Of a stretch of DNA of 18,290 nucleotides, positions 1-7,700 are shown piece by piece. The stretch's first letter is position 1, and each line of letters begins with the position of its first letter. The notes under the pieces are model-generated. The model saw nothing but the letters and a program-made list of their open reading frames with translations. It ran no database searches and was not told where the DNA came from. Made by a program: the position numbers and the translations under genes. Source of the DNA: an uncultured Collinsella sp. (GTDB lineage Bacteria > Actinomycetota > Coriobacteriia > Coriobacteriales > Coriobacteriaceae); NCBI GenBank assembly GCA_937950415.1, contig CALFDL010000078.1:1-18290 (forward strand), read 5' to 3'.

Positions 1-421
1 CCCACGCGGGATCGGCGTCCAAGTCGGGAAAGTACGTGTCCACGGGATGGACGCAATGGTTATGCGTGACCTCGGCCTCCACGCAGTACGGCAAAAACTG
101 CCGATAGACATCGCCGCCGCCGATCACCCAGGCAACGGGCTCATCGGCAACCGCGGCGAGCGCCTCGCCGATACTATGCACCACGTCGACGCCCTCGGGC
201 GTAAAATCCTCGTCGCGCGTGAGCACGATATTGCGACGATTCTTGAGCGGACGTCCACCGGGAAAACTCAGCAGCGTCTTGCGTCCCATGATAACCGGAC
301 AGCCCTTGGTACACGCCACAAAATGGCGCATGTCGGCGCGATTGGACACGACCATATCGCCCTCGCAGCCAATGCCCCAGTCGTCACACACGGCGACGAT
401 GGCAGAAAGCTTACACGTCAT
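1..421 (-). CDS. folA: Dihydrofolate reductase, 3' end cut by window edge
   Basis: Reduces dihydrofolate to tetrahydrofolate with NADPH in the cytoplasm, regenerating the cofactor that ThyA consumes. The 140 visible residues cover most of the fold: N-terminal strand with WGIG (residues 15-18), the probable catalytic acid D30 in NRADMRHF, VIMGRKT (43-49) and R-NIVLTR (63-69) for NADPH binding, and the glycine-rich IGGGDVY (100-106). The start is ATG at 421, nine bases after the thyA stop, with an AGGTGG ribosome-binding site overlapping that stop, so it is probably cotranscribed and coupled with thyA. Oddity: the usual LPW segment before the catalytic acid is replaced by MVVSN. The C-terminal part lies outside the window. 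The family call is secure; the effect of the altered loop is unknown. Confidence 0.93.
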   Translation of the reverse strand, partial: MTCKLSAIVAVCDDWGIGCEGDMVVSNRADMRHFVACTKGCPVIMGRKTLLSFPGGRPLKNRRNIVLTRDEDFTPEGVDVVHSIGEALAAVADEPVAWVIGGGDVYRQFLPYCVEAEVTHNHCVHPVDTYFPDLDADPAW

Positions 422-430
422 ACCTGCCAC

Positions 431-1279
431 CTATACCGCAATGGGGATGTTCTTGACCTGCGGGCCGTGCTCGTAGCCCTCGACGATCAGGTCGTCGGTC
501 GTAAACGCGTAGAAATCATGCACATCGGGGTTAAGCGTTACCTTGGGCGCCGCAAACTGCGGACGCTCGATAAGTTCGCGGACGATGTCGACATGGCGGT
601 CGTAAATGTGGGCATCGGCAATCACATGCAGCAGCTCGCCGGGAATCATATCGACCGACTGCGCAACCATCATGAGCAGAATGGCGTACTGGCACACGTT
701 CCAGTTGTTCGCGGCCAAAATGTCCTGGCTGCGCTGGTTGAGAATCATGTTGAGCGTGGGCTTATCGTCCTGCGGGCGCTGTGTCACGTTATACGTCACG
801 CTGTAGGCGCACGGATACAGGTGCATCTCGGAAAGGTCGCTAAACACGTACGTGTTGGTCATGATGCGGCGACTGTACGGTGTGTGCTTAAGATCGTACA
901 GCACTCGGTCCATCTGGTCGAAATCGCCCTCGGCATAATGGCTCTTCTGGCCAATCTGGTACCCGTAGGCCTTGCCGATGGAGCCGGTCTCGTCGGCCCA
1001 CTCATCCCAGATATGACTGTTGAGATCATGCACGTTATTGGACTTCTTTTGATAGATCCACAGGATCTCGTCCATGGCGGACTTGAGCGCCGTGCGGCGC
1101 AGGGTAAGCGCGGGGAACTCCTCGCGCAGGTCGTAGCGCGCCGTGACGCCAAAGTTTTTAATGGTATAGGCAGGGGTGCCATCCTCCCACACCGGACGGA
1201 CCTTTTGGCCCTCGGTGGTGGTGCCATGGTCCAAGATATCGCGGCACATGGTTACAAACTGTTGATCAGCTTTGCTCAT
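431..1279 (-). CDS. thyA: Thymidylate synthase (ThyA type)
   Basis: Methylates dUMP to dTMP using 5,10-methylene-tetrahydrofolate, producing the dihydrofolate that the adjacent FolA recycles. The 282 residues fit the usual ThyA length. Visible motifs: SRRIMTN (136-142) for phosphate binding, the catalytic cysteine C157 in LYPCAYS, QRSQD (182-186), and DAHIYDRHVD (222-231) near the C-terminus; the protein ends NIPIAV like other ThyA proteins. The start ATG at 1279 is chosen because an AGGAGGG site lies a few bases upstream; the reading frame stays open further upstream but without homology or a ribosome site. A TACAAT -10-like box lies about 35 bases upstream. It forms a two-gene unit with folA and is divergent from the UPF0251-NifX gene, with 166 bases between them. 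Confidence 0.97.
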   Translation of the reverse strand: MSKADQQFVTMCRDILDHGTTTEGQKVRPVWEDGTPAYTIKNFGVTARYDLREEFPALTLRRTALKSAMDEILWIYQKKSNNVHDLNSHIWDEWADETGSIGKAYGYQIGQKSHYAEGDFDQMDRVLYDLKHTPYSRRIMTNTYVFSDLSEMHLYPCAYSVTYNVTQRPQDDKPTLNMILNQRSQDILAANNWNVCQYAILLMMVAQSVDMIPGELLHVIADAHIYDRHVDIVRELIERPQFAAPKVTLNPDVHDFYAFTTDDLIVEGYEHGPQVKNIPIAV

Positions 1280-1313
1280 TGACCCTCCTGTCAGTCGCCT
1301 ACAAGCGAGATTC

Positions 1314-1319
1314 ATTGTA
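1314..1319 (-). promoter_or_regulatory. Candidate -10 box for thyA-folA
   Basis: On the minus strand the hexamer TACAAT lies about 35 bases before the thyA start codon, leaving a short leader with the AGGAGGG ribosome site. A convincing -35 box at 16-18 bases is not visible, so this is only a candidate promoter. Confidence 0.4.
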
Positions 1320-1365
1320 GCCCAGGCGCACGCGGCCCCACAGCCCAAACATAAGCCCTCATTTT

Positions 1366-1379
1366 CTGACATATGCCAG
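1366..1379. promoter_or_regulatory. Palindromic operator-like site 1
   Basis: CTGACATATGCCAG is a 14-bp inverted repeat with one mismatched pair. The same core, TGACATATGYCA, recurs at 1420-1431 as a perfect palindrome, centre-to-centre 53 bp, close to five helical turns. It lies in the divergent thyA / UPF0251-NifX intergenic region, nearer the rightward gene. It is probably a regulator binding site; the regulator is not shown by the sequence. Confidence 0.6.
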
Positions 1380-1386
1380 AAATACC

Positions 1387-1414
1387 TTGCGTGGTTCCTC
1401 ATGCGCGCTATTCT
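1387..1414 (+). promoter_or_regulatory. Candidate promoter for the UPF0251-NifX gene
   Basis: A -35-like TTGCGT and a -10-like TATTCT are separated by 16 bases on the plus strand, upstream of the start at 1446. Both boxes are imperfect. The two TGACATATGYCA palindromes flank this stretch, which favours a regulated promoter here. Confidence 0.35.
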
Positions 1415-1419
1415 ATTGT

Positions 1420-1431
1420 TGACATATGTCA
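1420..1431. promoter_or_regulatory. Palindromic operator-like site 2
   Basis: TGACATATGTCA is a perfect 12-bp palindrome, 14 bases before the start codon of the UPF0251-NifX gene and just before its GGAG ribosome site. With site 1 it brackets a possible rightward promoter, TTGCGT (1387-1392) and TATTCT (1409-1414) with a 16-base spacer, whose predicted start point falls at the second palindrome. Occupancy here would block initiation, so autoregulation by the adjacent helix-turn-helix protein is a reasonable inference. Confidence 0.6.
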
Positions 1432-1445
1432 GGTTTGGAGTGTGT

Positions 1446-2210
1446 ATGGCAGGAAGACGCGAAAAATTGCGCCGCGTTGGGATCATCCCCGAATATCGCG
1501 GCTTTACCCCCGATGGCCTTGCCAGCGGAGACGCTATCGATATGACGGTCGATGAGCTCGAAGTAATGCGCCTGTGCGATCTGGAGGGCCTCAATCAGGA
1601 GGCCGTCGCCCTGCACATGGGTATCGCCCGCGCCACGGTGGCGGCAATCAGCAGTCGCGCGCATCGCAAGGTGGCAAACGCGCTGATCAATGGTCGGGCG
1701 CTCGTCATCGAGGGCGGCACTATCGCGTACTCCCCCATCATCGCAACGACGGCCGCATGGCCAGCAAAGGAGGTCGGCGCCATGAGGGTGGCAACGACGT
1801 ACGACAACGGCAACATCTTTATGCACTTTGGCCGTAGTGAGCAGTTCAAGATCTACGACATCCAGGATGGCAAGGTGCTCAACGAGCAGGTCGTAGGCAC
1901 CGGTGGCACCGGCCACGGCGCCTTGGCGGGCCTGCTTGCCAACGGTGGCGTTGACACGCTCATTTGCGGCGGTATCGGCGGCGGCGCTATCAACGCGCTT
2001 GCCCAAGCCGGCATCACGGTCTATGCGGGCGCCCAGGGCAGCTGCGATGCCTGCGTCGAGGCCCTCATTGCCGGCACGCTCGCACAGAACGGCGAGGCCA
2101 CCTGCGACTGCCATGGACATGATCACGAGCACATCCACGAGCATGGCGAGTCCTGCGGCTGCCACGGTCACCACGACCATGACGGGCACGAAGGCTGCGG
2201 CTGCCACTAG
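1446..2210 (+). CDS. UPF0251 (DUF134) DNA-binding / NifX-type metal-cofactor fusion protein
   Basis: The protein has 254 residues in three parts. Residues about 1-90 match the UPF0251/DUF134 family, with a sigma-region-4-like helix-turn-helix (TVDELEVMRLCDLEGLNQEA and the following helix, roughly 34-80). Residues about 113-215 match the dinitrogenase iron-molybdenum cofactor (NifX/NifB C-terminal) family: HFGRSEQFKIYDI, a glycine-rich GTGGTGHGALAG and ICGGIGGGAINAL. The last 35 residues are a metal-binding-type tail with 12 His and 6 Cys in three CxCH motifs (220-223, 237-240, 251-254). The start ATG at 1446 has GGAG five bases upstream and fits the family N-terminus. It is the only rightward gene here and is monocistronic. 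A strong ribosome site at 1766-1773 precedes an in-frame ATG at 1782, so a NifX-plus-tail product is possible. A metal- or Fe-S-responsive regulator is an inference; no ligand is proven. Confidence 0.9.
   Translation: MAGRREKLRRVGIIPEYRGFTPDGLASGDAIDMTVDELEVMRLCDLEGLNQEAVALHMGIARATVAAISSRAHRKVANALINGRALVIEGGTIAYSPIIATTAAWPAKEVGAMRVATTYDNGNIFMHFGRSEQFKIYDIQDGKVLNEQVVGTGGTGHGALAGLLANGGVDTLICGGIGGGAINALAQAGITVYAGAQGSCDACVEALIAGTLAQNGEATCDCHGHDHEHIHEHGESCGCHGHHDHDGHEGCGCH
1766..1784 (+). promoter_or_regulatory. Internal ribosome-binding site and start at the domain junction
   Basis: AAAGGAGG lies eight bases before an in-frame ATG (1782-1784) exactly where the NifX-type domain begins (residue 113 of the fusion). 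The site is a better Shine-Dalgarno match than the one before the full-length start. Initiation here would give a 142-residue NifX domain with its His/Cys tail. It may also be a chance result of the Lys-Glu-Val codons. Confidence 0.5.
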
Positions 2211-2266
2211 CGGCAAGCACCTCGTCGAGAACGCGCTTCCACGCGTGCGACAACCAGCGAACAAAC

Positions 2267-2306
2267 GGCGAAGGCCGTCTGGAATACCATCCAGGCGGCC
2301 TTCGCC
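2267..2306 (-). terminator. Hairpin terminator between convergent genes
   Basis: A 16-bp stem (2267-2282 with 2291-2306, one G-T type mismatch) closes an eight-base loop. On the minus strand it is followed by GTTTGTT, so it most likely ends the leftward transcript after ffh. It may also stop the rightward UPF0251-NifX transcript, although there is no T-run on that side. Confidence 0.75.
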
Positions 2307-2326
2307 ATACACGACTCAACTAGTCG

Positions 2327-3802
2327 TTACTTCTTGTTGCGCATCTGCGCTTCCATCTGGCGCAGCAGGTCCATATCGGACTTGGGGCCGCCCGTTCCCA
2401 GGCCGCCCATGCCGCCCAGACCCATAGCGTCCAGGCCAGGAATATTGGGCATGCGCATCTTTTTGCCCTTCTTACCCTTCTTGCCCTTCTTGCCACCAGC
2501 CTGTGCCTGATTGGCCATCGTGCGCATGCGGCCCATCATCTTGTTCATCTCGCCCCACTGCTTCATAAGGCTGTTGACCTCGGTGGGGGTTACGCCGGCT
2601 CCCTTGGCAATGCGGGCGCGGCGCTGGCCGTTGATGATGGAGGGACGCAGGCGCTCCTCCTTGGTCATCGACATGATGATGGCCTCGTTCTTATCGAAGA
2701 TGCCCTCGTCCAGGTTGCCGCCCATCTGGTTGAGCGCGCGCTGGCCGCCAGGAAGCATACCCAGAATGCCCTTCATGCCGCCCATCTTCTTGACGGCCTT
2801 CATTTGGTCGAGCATGTCGTTCATGGTGAAGCCCTCGCGCAGCATGCGCTCGGCAGCCTCGAGCTGCTCGGCATCGGCGGCCTCCTGGGCCTTCTCGATG
2901 ATGCCGACGACGTCGCCCATGCCCAGAATGCGCTTGGCCATACGATCGGGATAGAACGGCTCCAGCGAATCGGGTTTCTCGCCCATGCTCACGAACTTGA
3001 TGGGCTTACCGGTCACTTGGCGCACGGAAAGCGCGCCACCGCCACGGGCATCACCGTCGAGCTTGGAGATGATCACGCCGTCAAAGTCGGTTCGCTCGGC
3101 AAAGGTCGAGACGACGTTGACGATATCCTGGCCGGTCATGGCATCGACGACCATCAGCACCTGATCGGGCTTGACGGCCTTCTTGATGTCCACGGCTTCC
3201 TGCATCATCTGTTCGTCGATCTGCAGACGACCGGCGGTATCGACGATGACCACGTCGCGCAGGTGGTCGACGGCCTCCTGGATGGCGCCCTTGGCGATAT
3301 CGACCGGGTGCTCGCCGTCACCGCGGAAGACCGGCACGCCGATCTCGCCGCCGAGCGTGGCCAGCTGGTCGGCAGCAGCGGGACGGTAGACGTCGCACGC
3401 GGCGAGCAACGGCGAGCGACCCTGCTTCTTGAGCAGGTAGGCCAGCTTTACGGCAGCCGTGGTCTTACCGGAGCCCTGCAGACCCACAAGCATGATGACA
3501 TTGGGAATACGGTTGCTAAAGACGAGCTTGCTCTCGGTGGAGCCGAGCATCTCGGTAAGCTCGTCGAGCACAATCTTGACGACGTTTTGCGCCGGAGAGA
3601 GCGACTCCATGACCTCTGCGGTCATGCAGCGCTCCTTAGTCTTGGCGACAAACTCCTTGACGACCTTAAAGTTGACGTCGGCCTCGAGCAGCGCCATGCG
3701 GATGTCGCGCATGGCCGAGGTGATATCGGCCTCGGTCAACTTGCCCTTGCCGCGCAGACGGTCAAATGTGTCGTTGAGGCGATCGCTCAGGGAATCAAAC
3801 AC
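2327..3802 (-). CDS. ffh: Signal recognition particle GTPase Ffh
   Basis: Binds signal sequences and 4.5S/scRNA, and delivers ribosome-nascent chain complexes to FtsY at the membrane. The 491 residues show the N helical domain (about 1-90), then the GTPase G domain with GLQGSGKT (107-114), the DVYRPAAADQL segment, DTAGR (188-192) and SKLDGDARGG (246-255), and a methionine-rich M domain (about 310-491) with the repeated Gly-Lys-Lys stretch before MRMPNIPG and a Gly/Met-rich end. It starts at GTG 3802 with AAGGAG upstream, ten bases after the ftsY stop. It is the last gene of the plsX-acpP-rnc-smc-ftsY-ffh run and is followed by the hairpin at 2267-2306. The ylxM gene that usually precedes ffh in Firmicutes is absent here. 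Confidence 0.97.
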   Translation of the reverse strand: MFDSLSDRLNDTFDRLRGKGKLTEADITSAMRDIRMALLEADVNFKVVKEFVAKTKERCMTAEVMESLSPAQNVVKIVLDELTEMLGSTESKLVFSNRIPNVIMLVGLQGSGKTTAAVKLAYLLKKQGRSPLLAACDVYRPAAADQLATLGGEIGVPVFRGDGEHPVDIAKGAIQEAVDHLRDVVIVDTAGRLQIDEQMMQEAVDIKKAVKPDQVLMVVDAMTGQDIVNVVSTFAERTDFDGVIISKLDGDARGGGALSVRQVTGKPIKFVSMGEKPDSLEPFYPDRMAKRILGMGDVVGIIEKAQEAADAEQLEAAERMLREGFTMNDMLDQMKAVKKMGGMKGILGMLPGGQRALNQMGGNLDEGIFDKNEAIIMSMTKEERLRPSIINGQRRARIAKGAGVTPTEVNSLMKQWGEMNKMMGRMRTMANQAQAGGKKGKKGKKGKKMRMPNIPGLDAMGLGGMGGLGTGGPKSDMDLLRQMEAQMRNKK

Positions 3803-3812
3803 TAGTCACTCC

Positions 3813-4730
3813 TTAATTGGACTCGCCCACCAGGGCGCGGCAGAAATCTTTGGCATTGAACTCCTGCAGGTCATCGACCTGCTCGCCCACGCCGATGCGA
3901 AGAATCGGGAGCTTGAGCTTCTCGGCCACGGCCATGGCGATACCGCCCTTTGCCGTGCCGTCGAGCTTCGTAATGATAATACCGTCCAGACCCAGTGCCT
4001 CGTTAAACTCGAGCGCCTGGTTCAGACCGTTCTGGCCGGTGGCGGCATCGATCACGAGCACGACCGAGACGGGCATGGGGCCGGCGGCCATATTGGCGGC
4101 GCGCTTACGCGTCACGTTGACCACCTTGGCGAGCTCGCGCATGAGCTCGGGGCTCGTGTGCAGGCGGCCGGCGGTGTCGATAAGCACCAGGTCGCTGCCG
4201 CGTTTATCGGCCTCGTCGAGCACGTCGTAGCAAACGCTTGCCGGATCGGAGCCGCGATCGCGCTTGATGACGGGGACGCCGGCACGCTGGCCCCACACAT
4301 CGAGCTGCTCGATGGCGGCAGCGCGGAAGGTATCGGCCGAACCGATCACGACATTCTTGCCGCGGGCAGCCATGGCGCTCGCGATCTTACCGACCGTCGT
4401 GGTCTTGCCGGCACCGTTAATGCCTACAAACAGCACGCAGCTCGGCGTATCGGAGAACGGATCGCGCTCGATGGGCACAAAGTGCTGCTCAAGCTGCTCG
4501 GCTAGGGCGCGACGGAGCTGCGGGGCGGTCTTGAGGTTCTTCTTGGCCGCGGCATCGCGCAGGTCATCGGACACCTTGATCGCGACCTCGGCCCCCATGT
4601 CACCCATGACGAGCGTGTCCTCAAGGTCCTCCCAAAAATCTTCGTCAACCTCGCCGCCAAAATAGAAGACCTCGTTGAGGGCCTCGCGGCTGCGCTCGAG
4701 TCCGCGCGAGAGTGCGTCAAAGAATCCCAT
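3813..4730 (-). CDS. ftsY: SRP receptor GTPase FtsY
   Basis: Membrane-associated receptor that forms a twinned GTPase dimer with Ffh to hand ribosomes to the SecYEG translocon. The 305 residues make a short FtsY: an amphipathic N-terminal helix (about 1-25) with no long acidic A domain, an N domain (about 28-90), then GINGAGKT (103-110), DTFRAAA (133-139), DTAGR (185-189) and TKLDGTAKGG (254-263). The start ATG at 4730 overlaps the smc stop by one base (TAATG), so translation is probably coupled to smc. The gene downstream, ffh, encodes its direct partner, which supports the assignment. Confidence 0.97.
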   Translation of the reverse strand: MGFFDALSRGLERSREALNEVFYFGGEVDEDFWEDLEDTLVMGDMGAEVAIKVSDDLRDAAAKKNLKTAPQLRRALAEQLEQHFVPIERDPFSDTPSCVLFVGINGAGKTTTVGKIASAMAARGKNVVIGSADTFRAAAIEQLDVWGQRAGVPVIKRDRGSDPASVCYDVLDEADKRGSDLVLIDTAGRLHTSPELMRELAKVVNVTRKRAANMAAGPMPVSVVLVIDAATGQNGLNQALEFNEALGLDGIIITKLDGTAKGGIAMAVAEKLKLPILRIGVGEQVDDLQEFNAKDFCRALVGESN

Positions 4731-7700
4731 TATGCATTCACGACCTTTCCGGTTTCGCGATCGAGTTTTTGCGAGACGACGCGACTGACGCCGTCGGCTT
4801 GCATCGAGACGCCGTAGAGAACGTCAGCGTCCTCCATAGTACGGCGCTGATGCGAAATGACCAAGAGCTGCGTATCGGAACGCAGCACATCGAGGGCACC
4901 GATGAGCTTGGACAGGTTGGCGTCGTCGAGCGCCGCCTCGACCTCGTCCAGCACATAGAACGGCACCGTGCGCGTGCGGTACACGGCAAAGAGCAGGGCG
5001 AGCGCCGTCAGACTCTTCTCGCCGCCCGACATGAGCATCATCTTGGTGATGCGCTTGCCGCGCGGCTGCGCCACGACCTCGATGCCTGTCTCGGCCGGAT
5101 GCTCGGGGTCGGTCATCTCCAGATGCGCCTGACCACCCGGGAACAGCATGGCGAAGATCTCGCGGAAGTTCACATCGACCTTCTCAAAGGTCACCAGAAA
5201 GGCCTTACGCATCTTGCGGTCGATGGCCACGGTGATCTTGGCGAGCGCCTTGCGCGCGCTCTCCAGATCGGCCAGCTGCTCCTCGATGTAATCGGCGCGA
5301 CGCTTGAGTTGCTCGTACTCTTCCATGGCAACCTGGTTCACAGGACCCAGGTTGTTGATTTGGCGAACGAGCTGGTTGAGCTCACGCTCGGCAGCGTCGC
5401 GGTCGGTGGGCGCGGGAAGCATGAGCGCTTCCTCGAGTACCGTGGTGCCGTCGGCGGTGATGGCCTTGATGGCCGCCTCCACCTGCACCTCGAGCTTGCC
5501 GCGTGCGACCTTGAACTCGTTTTGCGTCGCGGCGGCGGTATCAACCTTATCTTTGGCGCGAGCGACTTCGGCCTTCGCGTCCTCAATAGTCTTCTTGAGC
5601 GAGGCGGAGTCCGCCTCCTCGAGCGAAGCCTGGTCACGAAGGCGCGCGGCCCAGTCCGAGGCGCGCTCCAGCAGGGCCGAGTAGCGCTCGTGCATGGGAT
5701 CGACGCGCAGTCGTAGCAGCTCAAGCGAGCGCGAAGCCTGGCGCGTTCCGCGGATACGGCGGTCGATGCCCTCCAGGCGATGCTCCAGATCGGGCACGCG
5801 GCCCTTCAGAGAACGAAGGCGCTCGCTCGTCTGGGCCAGGCGGACCTTGGCATCGGCGAGCTTGCCGGCGGCCTCGGAATCGTCACGGCGAACGCGGTCG
5901 AGTTCGTCGTTGGCCTCGGCAATCTGCAAGCCCAGGTCGCTTGCCTGCGCTCGAGCCTCGTCGCGCGAACGGGTGAGCTCGTCCACACGCGGGCGCGCGG
6001 CGCGAACGGCCTCGGCAGCCTGCTCACGGCGCTTGGAGATACGCACGCGCTCGACCTCGGCATTGTTGGCGCTTTGCTCCAAGCGGCCGATCTCGGACAA
6101 CAGGGAGCGGCGCTCGCCCTCAAGGCGGGCAATCTCGCCGGCGGCATCGCCCTCGGCGGCACGTGCCTCCTCGACGGCGGCGTTGGCCTCAACGACTTGG
6201 TCCGAAGCATGCTCAAAGATGGCAGCCAGATCGGGCTCCAGGCCCTCCAGCTCGCGAATGCGACGCTTACGCTCCAGAGCACCCGACGCCTCACCGGCAT
6301 CGAGGCCCACACGCACCAGGCCGCCGCAGGCGACGCGGGCGCCATCGGGGGTCACGTAAGTCACGCCGTCAACGACCGGCGCCGAAAGCGCGGCAGAAAG
6401 ATCGTCCACTACGTAATAGCCGCCGAGCAGCGCCTCGACGACGGGTCCGTAGCCTGCGCGCACGGACAGACGATCAACCAGGCGGGTACCGGCAGCGCCC
6501 TCAGCGGCGATAGAGCCGCTCACGCCGCGCGCCACCAGCAGTGCCTCGCCCGAGGCCTTCTTTTGGTCCAGAGCCGCACGACCGGCACGCTCAAGCGTGG
6601 CGGCGTCATCAAACAAAAGAGCATCGATATCGCCGGCAAGCAGCTGCTCGACCAGGCCCTCGAGCTCACGAGGAGCCTCGAGCACGTCACCCAGACGACC
6701 CGAGACATCATCGCCCAGCGCGCCCATCAGACGGCTCACCAGCGGCGAGCTATCGGCCATGCGGGCATCGAGCTTCTTTTGGCTGGCAAGCTCCGAGCGC
6801 ACCTCGGATAACTTGTTGCGTGCCTCGCTCTCGCGGGCACGCAGGTCCTTCAGGGCCGCGCGTGCCGTCTCGGTAGCTTCACGCGCATCGACCTGAGCCT
6901 GGCGCACTTCCTCAAGAGCACCCTCAAGCTCCTCGGCGCGTTCGCGACGGCTCTCGAGCGAGGCCGTGACCTCCTCGAGCTGTTCATCGATCTGCTCCAA
7001 GCGCGAGGCGTACATGTTGTCCTCAACCTCGGCGTTACTCAGCGAGTCCTTCACCTTGGCGAGTTCGAGCGCCGCGTTATCGGCCCCACGTTGCACATCG
7101 CGTTGCTCACGCGTAAGCTGCGAAATCTGATTGTCGAGCGCAACGCGACGCTCGTGGAGCTCGGCGGCGGCAGGTCCGGCGGCGTCAACGTCCTCCTGGG
7201 CCTGCATGTGCGCGCCGGTCACTTCCTCAAGCTGCGCACGTGCATCCTCGAGCTCCTCTACCACGCGACGACGCTGATGCTCGGAGCTCGAAATCTGCCC
7301 GCGCATGTCGGACAGGCGCGACACCATGTTGTGGCCCTTTTCCTCGAGCAGGCGCATGTCGGAGTTAATGCGGCCGACCACATCTTGCATATGACGGCGC
7401 TGCTCGCCCAGGTCGCCCACAAACAGGCCCTTTTCCTCGAGCATGACCTGGAGCTTCTCGAGCTCGCGCTCCTTTTCGCCCAAGCGGTACTGCGCAAGCT
7501 CAAGCTCGGCCGCGCCCTCCTTGGAGCGGCTCTCCAGGTCGTTCCACTGCGACTGCAGCGAACGCAGCTCATCGACGGCCAGCATCTGCGTAAGCTCGTT
7601 CGCGCGCGAGGACAACTCTTTGTACTTGCGCGCGCGATCGACCTGACGCTCCAGCGGTCGCAGCTGACGGGCGATTTCCTTATTGATGTCGCGGGCACGC

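Noticed and set aside
47..1282. Long plus-strand open frame opposite folA and thyA
   Set aside because: It is antisense to two clearly recognised enzymes; its His/Asp/Leu-rich translation is the usual mirror of GC-rich coding DNA and resembles no family.
1272..1445. Upstream extension of the UPF0251-NifX gene to an ATG at 1272
   Set aside because: It would run across both palindromes and the thyA start, lacks a ribosome site, and the family N-terminus begins at the ATG at 1446.
2311..2327. ACGACT/AGTCGT inverted repeat at the ffh stop codon, similar to part of the REP-like loop
   Set aside because: Only six-base arms, with no match to the GGGGACGTTCTT arms, so a relation to the element at 17675-17726 is probably chance.
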